Assembly: GCF_014202475.1 (NCBI RefSeq)
Contig: NZ_JACHGV010000018.1
Span: 1-64,000 of the forward strand
DNA length: 64,000 nt
DNA from: Streptomyces paradoxus
Lineage (GTDB): Bacteria > Actinomycetota > Actinomycetes > Streptomycetales > Streptomycetaceae
Direction: 5' to 3'
Under the pieces are notes generated by a model. It worked only from the letters and a program-made list of their open reading frames with translations, searched no databases and was not told the DNA's origin. Position numbers and translations under genes: made by a program. Below, piece after piece: positions 59,579 through 64,000 of the stretch; the stretch's first letter is position 1; the number at the start of each line of letters is the position of its first letter.

Positions 59579-60391
59579 ATGATCAACGTGTCCGACCAGC
59601 ATGCACCACGGTCTCTCATCGTCACGCTCTACGGCGCGTACGGCCGCTTCGTGCCGGGCCCCGTGCCGGTAGCCGAACTGATCCGGCTGCTGGCCGCGGC
59701 CGGCGTGGACGCCCCGTCCGTCCGCTCCTCGGTGTCGCGGCTCAAGAGACGCGGACTGCTCGTACCGGCCCGCACCGCCCAGGGTGCGGCCGGCTACGAA
59801 CTGTCCCCGGACGCCCGTCAGTTGCTCGACGACGGCGACCGCCGCATCTACGCCTCCGCCCCGCCCGAGGACGAGGGCTGGGTGCTCGCGGTGTTCTCCG
59901 TGCCGGAGTCGGAACGGCAGAAGCGGCACGTGCTGCGCTCCCGGCTGGCCGGGCTCGGCTTCGGCACGGCCGCCCCGGGCGTGTGGATCGCGCCCGCGCG
60001 GCTCTACGAGGAGACCCGGCACACGCTCCAGCGGCTGCGGCTCGACGCGTACGTCGACTTCTTCCGCGGCGACCACCTCGGCTTCGCCCCGACCGCCGAG
60101 GCCGTAGCCCGGTGGTGGGACCTCGCGGCCATCGCCAAGGAGCACGAGGCGTTCCTCGACCGCCACGCACGTGTGCTGCGCGACTGGGAGAAGCGGGAGG
60201 ACACCCCGGCCGAGGAGGCGTACCGGGACTACCTCCTCGCCCTGGACTCCTGGCGCCACCTCCCCTACACCGACCCGGGCCTGCCGTCCGGCCTGCTTCC
60301 CGCCGACTGGCCGGGTGTCCGCTCGGCGGCGGTGTTCCGGGGGCTCCACGAACGGCTGCGGGACGCGGGGGCGGGGTTCGTGGGGCTCTGA
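59579..60391 (+). CDS. PaaX-family transcriptional regulator
   Basis: A 270-residue PaaX-like repressor: N-terminal winged helix (SLIVTLYGAYGRFVPG, VRSSVSRLKRRGLLV), central Cas2-like domain (WVLAVFSVPESERQKRHVLRSRLAGLGFG, PGVWIAPARL) and C-terminal domain. PaaX represses phenylacetate genes and is released by phenylacetyl-CoA; relatives respond to other aryl-CoA esters. Here the preceding aryl-CoA ligase would make the inducer. Likely targets are the divergent ligase and dehydrogenase promoters at 57826-57952. Confidence 0.9.
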   Translation: MINVSDQHAPRSLIVTLYGAYGRFVPGPVPVAELIRLLAAAGVDAPSVRSSVSRLKRRGLLVPARTAQGAAGYELSPDARQLLDDGDRRIYASAPPEDEGWVLAVFSVPESERQKRHVLRSRLAGLGFGTAAPGVWIAPARLYEETRHTLQRLRLDAYVDFFRGDHLGFAPTAEAVARWWDLAAIAKEHEAFLDRHARVLRDWEKREDTPAEEAYRDYLLALDSWRHLPYTDPGLPSGLLPADWPGVRSAAVFRGLHERLRDAGAGFVGL

Positions 60392-60491
60392 CCCTCGCAA
60401 GCTCCGCCCGGTTTGCCACGTTTGCTCCGCTGGGGAACGGTCAACGATGTCCGCGAGTGGACGGAGCACGTACCGGGAGGCGGACCGAGGG

Positions 60492-60548
60492 ATGACCGTC
60501 ACCACACCACCGAGGACGGCAGGCCCCCGCACGGACCGGCTCCCGTGA
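60492..60548 (+). CDS. Possible short upstream ORF coupled to the YihY-like gene
   Basis: An 18-codon frame with a good ribosome site (GGGAGG and GAGGG just before ATG 60492). Its TGA overlaps the likely GTG start of the membrane protein (GTGA at 60545). It may be a coupling leader peptide, as the membrane gene itself has no good ribosome site. Confidence 0.35.
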   Translation: MTVTTPPRTAGPRTDRLP

Positions 60549-61363
60549 AGCGTCTCGGGCGCTCGGTGCACGGCGGCTGGCGGCGGGCCGGCGCCCACAC
60601 GCTCATCCGGCAGGGCCGCGACGTGGAGTTGCTGCACCGGGCCACCGGGTTCGCCACGCTCGCGCTGGTGACGCTGGCACCGCTGCTGATCGTGGTCGCC
60701 GCCGCCGACCCGCTGGGGCGGGGCGGCTTCGCGCTGTGGCTGGCCGACGGCATGGGGCTGTCCGGGCGGTCCGCGCGGGTGCTCACGGACATCATCAGCC
60801 CTCCGCGCAAGGTCATCGGCACCACGAGCGTGCTCGGCGGGGTCGCGCTCGCCATCTTCGGCGTCGCGTTCGGCGGAAGCGTGCAGAACGGCTACGAACG
60901 GATCTGGAGCCTGCCCTCGGGCCCGTGGCATCGCGTCTGGCGCCAGGCCGCGTGGATGATCGCGATGACCGCGTACCTGTACCAGGAGGTGCAGACGCGC
61001 AGCCTCGTCTCGGGGCCGGAGCGGATCGCGCTGAGCTCGGCGTCCGGTGTGCTGTTCTTCTGGTGGGGCCAGCGCTTCCTGCTGGGCGGACAGGTCCGCT
61101 GGAGCGATCTGCTCCCCGGGGCGGTGGCCACCATGGCGGGGCTCGTCGGCCTGCGCCTGTTCTCCTACTTCGTCTTCACCCCCCTCATCGTCACCAACGC
61201 CATCAACTACGGAGCGGTCGGCGTCGTCCTCGTCGTGGAGTCCTGGCTCATCGGCGTGGGCTACGTCGTCTACGGCGGGGCACTCCTCGGCCGCTGGGTG
61301 CTGGATCGCCACGGGCGCCGGAACCAGGCCGGTCAGACCCGGCCCCCGCCGGCCCTCCCGTAG
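60545..61363 (+). CDS. YihY/BrkB-family membrane protein
   Basis: A 272-residue inner membrane protein with about six spans, of the YihY/virulence factor BrkB family (once misnamed ribonuclease BN). Features: short basic N terminus, TGFATLALVTLAPLLIVVAA first span, then the WSLPSGPWHRVWRQAAWM loop. Function not established; a lipid or solute transport role is suspected for the family. GTG 60545 is the start used; the frame is open further upstream (TTG 60413), but that part is low-complexity and unsupported. Confidence 0.75.
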   Translation: MKRLGRSVHGGWRRAGAHTLIRQGRDVELLHRATGFATLALVTLAPLLIVVAAADPLGRGGFALWLADGMGLSGRSARVLTDIISPPRKVIGTTSVLGGVALAIFGVAFGGSVQNGYERIWSLPSGPWHRVWRQAAWMIAMTAYLYQEVQTRSLVSGPERIALSSASGVLFFWWGQRFLLGGQVRWSDLLPGAVATMAGLVGLRLFSYFVFTPLIVTNAINYGAVGVVLVVESWLIGVGYVVYGGALLGRWVLDRHGRRNQAGQTRPPPALP

Positions 61364-61481
61364 GAACGCACCTGCCACCCCCAGCGATCCTCATCCCGGC
61401 TCATGCGAACATACAGGGGGCTTTTCCCTGGCATCTGCGGCATTATCATCGGCGCATACCACCCGAGGGAGCAGACCCGTG

Positions 61482-62297
61482 ATGACCCGTACCGTGCGCC
61501 GGACCCGCCGCCCGCTCCAGGTGGCCGCGGGGGGAGCCGCAGCCCTGCTGGCCCTGAGTGCCTGCTCGTCGTCCGGCGCGGACTCCTCGGCGAAGCCGGA
61601 CTCCTCCGGGCCGGGCAAGCTCTCCGGTGAGGTGACCGTCTTCGCCGCGGCCTCGCTGAAGGAGAGCTTCACGACGCTGGGCGAGCGGTTCGAGAAGGAG
61701 CACCCCGGCACGAAGGTCACCTTCAGCTTCGGCGGCAGCGACTCCCTCGCCGCGAGCATCACCGGCGGAGCCCCGGCGGATGTCTTCGCCTCGGCCAGCC
61801 CCAAGACGATGAAGATCGTCACGGACGCCGGGGACGCCTCGGGCACACCCGCGGCGTTCGTCCGCAACAAGCTGGAGATCGCGACCCTGCCGGGCAACCC
61901 GCACAAGGTCTCCTCCCTCAAGGACCTGGCCGCACCGGACCTGAAGGTGGTGCTCTGCGACAAGGAGGTGCCGTGCGGCGCCGCCGCACAGAAGGCCCTC
62001 GACGCGAGCAGGCTGAAGCTCACCCCCGTCTCCTACGAGCAGGACGTCAAGGCAGCGCTCACCAAGGTCGAGCTGAAGGAGGCCGACGCAGCCGTCGTCT
62101 ACACGACGGACGTGCGCGCGGCGGGTGACAAGGTGGAGGGCGTGGAGTTCCCCGAATCCGCCGACGCCGTCAACGACTACCCGATCGCCCTGCTCAAGGA
62201 CGCGCCCAACGCCGAGGCCGCCAGGGCGTTCATCGCGCTGGTGCGGTCCGCCGAGGGCCAGAAGGTCCTGAGCGGGGCCGGGTTCCTCAAGCCGTGA
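61482..62297 (+). CDS. modA: Molybdate-binding lipoprotein ModA
   Basis: A 271-residue periplasmic-type molybdate/tungstate-binding protein with a lipobox (LSACSSS). ModA motifs: VTVFAAASLKESFTTLG, FSFGGSDSLAASITGGAPADVFASAS, and AAVVYTTDVRAAG; the Ser and Tyr that hold the oxyanion are within these stretches. ATG 61482 or the adjacent GTG 61479 start it; GAGGGAGC precedes both. First gene of modABC, with GTGA coupling to modB. No ModE gene is seen. Confidence 0.92.
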   Translation: MTRTVRRTRRPLQVAAGGAAALLALSACSSSGADSSAKPDSSGPGKLSGEVTVFAAASLKESFTTLGERFEKEHPGTKVTFSFGGSDSLAASITGGAPADVFASASPKTMKIVTDAGDASGTPAAFVRNKLEIATLPGNPHKVSSLKDLAAPDLKVVLCDKEVPCGAAAQKALDASRLKLTPVSYEQDVKAALTKVELKEADAAVVYTTDVRAAGDKVEGVEFPESADAVNDYPIALLKDAPNAEAARAFIALVRSAEGQKVLSGAGFLKP

Positions 62298-63145
62298 CGT
62301 CCCCGGCCGGCAAGCCGCCCGCCGCGGCCGGCGTCCTGCGGGGCGGTCCGCGGCGCCGTCGCGTCCGGACGGGCGTCCCGCTGCCGCTGCTGCTTCCCGC
62401 GCTGACCGGCGTGGCCTTCCTGATCGTCCCGCTGGTCGCCCTGCTCGTGCGGACCCCGTGGCACAGCCTGCCCGCGCAGCTGACCAGTCCGGACGTGTGG
62501 CAGGCTCTCAAGCTCTCGCTGATCTGCGCGACCCTCGCCACCGGCGTGAGCCTGGTCATCGGCGTGCCGCTGGCCTGGCTGCTGGCCCGCGTCGACTTCC
62601 CCGGCCGCGGCCTCGTCCGCGCCCTCGTCACCCTGCCCCTCGTCCTGCCGCCGGTCGTGGGCGGTGTGGCGCTGCTGATGGCGCTGGGCCGCAACGGCAT
62701 CGTCGGGCGGTGGCTCGACTCGTGGTTCGGGATCACGCTGCCCTTCACCACCGCCGGGGTCGTGATCGCGGAGGCGTTCGTGGCGATGCCGTTCCTCGTC
62801 ATCAGCGTCGAGGGCACCCTGCGGGCCGCCGACCCCCGCTACGAGGAGGCGGCCGCCACCCTGGGAGCGTCCCGCTTCACCGCGTTCCGGCGGGTCACGC
62901 TGCCGCTGATCGCTCCGGGCATCGCGGCAGGCGCGGTCCTCGCCTGGGCGCGGGCGCTCGGCGAGTTCGGCGCGACGATCACCTTCGCCGGCAACTTCCC
63001 CGGCCGTACCCAGACCATGCCCTTGGCCGTCTACCTGGCCCTGCAGAGCGACCCGGAGGCCGCGATCGCCCTCAGCCTGGTGCTGCTGGCGGTGTCGATC
63101 GCGGTGCTGGCGGGGTTGCGTGACCGCTGGATGCGTGCCGGATGA
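62294..63145 (+). CDS. modB: Molybdate ABC permease ModB
   Basis: A 283-residue permease with about six spans and the EAA loop YEEAAATLGASRFTAFRRVTLPL, typical of ModB/CysT. GRNGIVGRWLDSWFGITLPFT and AWARALGEFGATITFAGNFPGRTQT are characteristic ModB stretches. GTG overlaps the modA stop; its own stop overlaps the modC ATG (ATGA). Confidence 0.92.
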   Translation: MTSPAGKPPAAAGVLRGGPRRRRVRTGVPLPLLLPALTGVAFLIVPLVALLVRTPWHSLPAQLTSPDVWQALKLSLICATLATGVSLVIGVPLAWLLARVDFPGRGLVRALVTLPLVLPPVVGGVALLMALGRNGIVGRWLDSWFGITLPFTTAGVVIAEAFVAMPFLVISVEGTLRAADPRYEEAAATLGASRFTAFRRVTLPLIAPGIAAGAVLAWARALGEFGATITFAGNFPGRTQTMPLAVYLALQSDPEAAIALSLVLLAVSIAVLAGLRDRWMRAG

Positions 63146-64000
63146 CCGAGACCCACCTCGCCACCGCCCCCTCGGTGGACGGGCTCGACGCCCGTCTCGT
63201 CGTGGACCGCGGCGGCTTCCGGCTCGACGTGACGCTGTCCGTCGCGCCCGGCGAGGTCGTCGCGCTGCTCGGGCCGAACGGGGCCGGCAAGACCACCGCG
63301 CTGCGCGCCCTCGCCGGCCTGACTCCGCTCTCCGGCGGTCATCTGCGGCTGGACGGCACCGAGCTGGGCCGGACGCCGCCGGAGGCCCGTCCCGTCGGTG
63401 TCGTCTTCCAGGACTATCTGCTCTTCCCTCACCTCACGGCCCTGGACAACGTCGCCTTCGGCCCTCGCTGCCAGGGCGCGAGCAAGGCGGAGGCCCGTGC
63501 GCAGGCCGCCGAGTGGCTCGACCGCCTCGGCCTCGCCGCGCACACCGGCGCCAAGCCGCGCCGGCTCTCCGGCGGCCAGGCGCAGCGCGTCGCGCTCGCC
63601 CGCGCCCTGGCGACCCGGCCCCGGCTCCTGCTGCTCGACGAGCCGCTGGCGGCCCTGGACGCCCGTACCCGCCTGGAGGTGCGCGCCGGGCTCCGGCGGC
63701 ATCTGGCCGAGTTCGAGGCGGTGGCCGTGCTCGTCACCCACGATCCGCTCGACGCGATGGTGCTGGCCGACCGGCTGGTGGTCGTGGAGCACGGCCGGGT
63801 CGTCCAGGAGGGCACCCCGGCCGCCATCGCCCGCCACCCCCGCACGGACTACATCGCGCGGCTGGTCGGCCTGAACCTCTACCGGGGCGAGGCGGACGGC
63901 CACACCGTCCGTCTGGCCGACGGGCCGCCCCTCACCACCACCGAGGTGCTGTCCGGCCCGGTCTTCGTGGCGTTCCCGCCCAGCGCGGTCACCCTCCACC
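63142..64000 (+). CDS. modC: Molybdate ABC ATPase ModC, cut by the window end
   Basis: At least 286 residues; no stop before base 64000. Walker A GPNGAGKTT, signature LSGGQAQRVALARAL, Walker B LLLDEPLAALD. From about 235 a beta-rich regulatory domain (mop/TOBE-like) begins (LVGLNLYRGEADGHTVRLADG) and is incomplete. Third gene of modABC. Confidence 0.92.
   Translation, partial: MTETHLATAPSVDGLDARLVVDRGGFRLDVTLSVAPGEVVALLGPNGAGKTTALRALAGLTPLSGGHLRLDGTELGRTPPEARPVGVVFQDYLLFPHLTALDNVAFGPRCQGASKAEARAQAAEWLDRLGLAAHTGAKPRRLSGGQAQRVALARALATRPRLLLLDEPLAALDARTRLEVRAGLRRHLAEFEAVAVLVTHDPLDAMVLADRLVVVEHGRVVQEGTPAAIARHPRTDYIARLVGLNLYRGEADGHTVRLADGPPLTTTEVLSGPVFVAFPPSAVTLH

Noticed and set aside
60413..60544. 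TTG start giving a longer YihY-like protein
   Set aside because: Adds 44 residues of charged low-complexity sequence before the first conserved part and has no ribosome site; kept only as an alternative.
57959..61378. 1139-residue open frame on the minus strand
   Set aside because: Antisense to the CoA ligase, PaaX and YihY genes; low-complexity composition and no motif.

Overview
The window is high-GC DNA with GTG/TTG starts, GTGA/ATGA gene overlaps, Streptomyces-type glycoside regulons (a perfect CebR box, an NgcEFG importer, sugar ABC systems without their own ATPase) and TamR- and Nur-type operators. It is almost certainly chromosomal DNA of a Streptomyces. The acnA plus HTH-MurA pair and ngcEFG resemble, from memory, the S. 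coelicolor region around SCO5998-SCO6007. No tRNA, rRNA, CRISPR array, insertion sequence or phage gene was seen.

Layout. (1) 0.5-10.2 kb: an accessory biosynthetic island for 3,5-dihydroxyphenylglycine (Dpg): dpgA, dpgB, dpgC, dpgD and the aminotransferase. With them are three different candidate oxygenases: a P450, an AspH-like 2-oxoglutarate enzyme and a CmlA-like diiron enzyme of the metallo-beta-lactamase fold. No NRPS or regulator gene is in the window, but two near-perfect StrR-type operators lie in its two promoter regions, so this looks like the right-hand edge of a peptide cluster that continues left of base 1. (2) 10.8-30.4 kb: carbohydrate block, with the NgcEFG-type importer, a GH92 alpha-mannosidase, a GH67 alpha-glucuronidase, a GH42 beta-galactosidase, a YesL protein, an LplABC/aldouronate-type importer, a CE7 acetyl-xylan esterase and, after two small genes, a CebR-controlled AA10 LPMO. 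(3) 30.7-38.3 kb: a large sensor phosphatase (SpoIIE/PP2C plus HATPase) translationally coupled to a xylose-type ABC importer, then an orphan sugar-binding lipoprotein behind a ROK-type operator. (4) 38.4-44.5 kb: aconitase with TamR and iron-box-like sites, a DUF4236 protein, an HTH-MurA fusion, a DUF488 protein and a secreted protein. (5) 45.0-49.9 kb: a three-gene PLP cassette (Y4yA-like decarboxylase, cysteine synthase-rhodanese, cysteine-desulfurase-like enzyme), then a methyltransferase. (6) 49.9-55.9 kb: metal homeostasis, with a His-rich repeat protein, an ArsR/SmtB zinc-type sensor sharing its promoter motif, and a nikABCDE nickel importer behind a Nur box. (7) 56.0-61.4 kb: an aromatic or acyl-CoA catabolic group (RidA, acyl-CoA dehydrogenase, CoA ligase, PaaX) and a YihY-type membrane protein. 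(8) 61.5-64.0 kb: modABC molybdate importer, with modC cut by the window end.

How it fits together. The Dpg genes make an amino acid used only in non-ribosomal peptides, and CmlA-type enzymes act on carrier-bound amino acids, so regions outside the window must supply the assembly line. The carbohydrate block reads as a hemicellulose programme: LPMO and acetyl-xylan esterase open up the polymer, the LplABC-type system imports (methyl)glucuronoxylan-type oligosaccharides, and GH67/GH42 break them down. The NgcEFG, LplBC and orphan binding-protein systems have no ATPase and probably share a housekeeping MsiK-type subunit. The right half groups metal handling (Zn, Ni, Mo), each module with its own metalloregulator site or sensor where one could be recognised.
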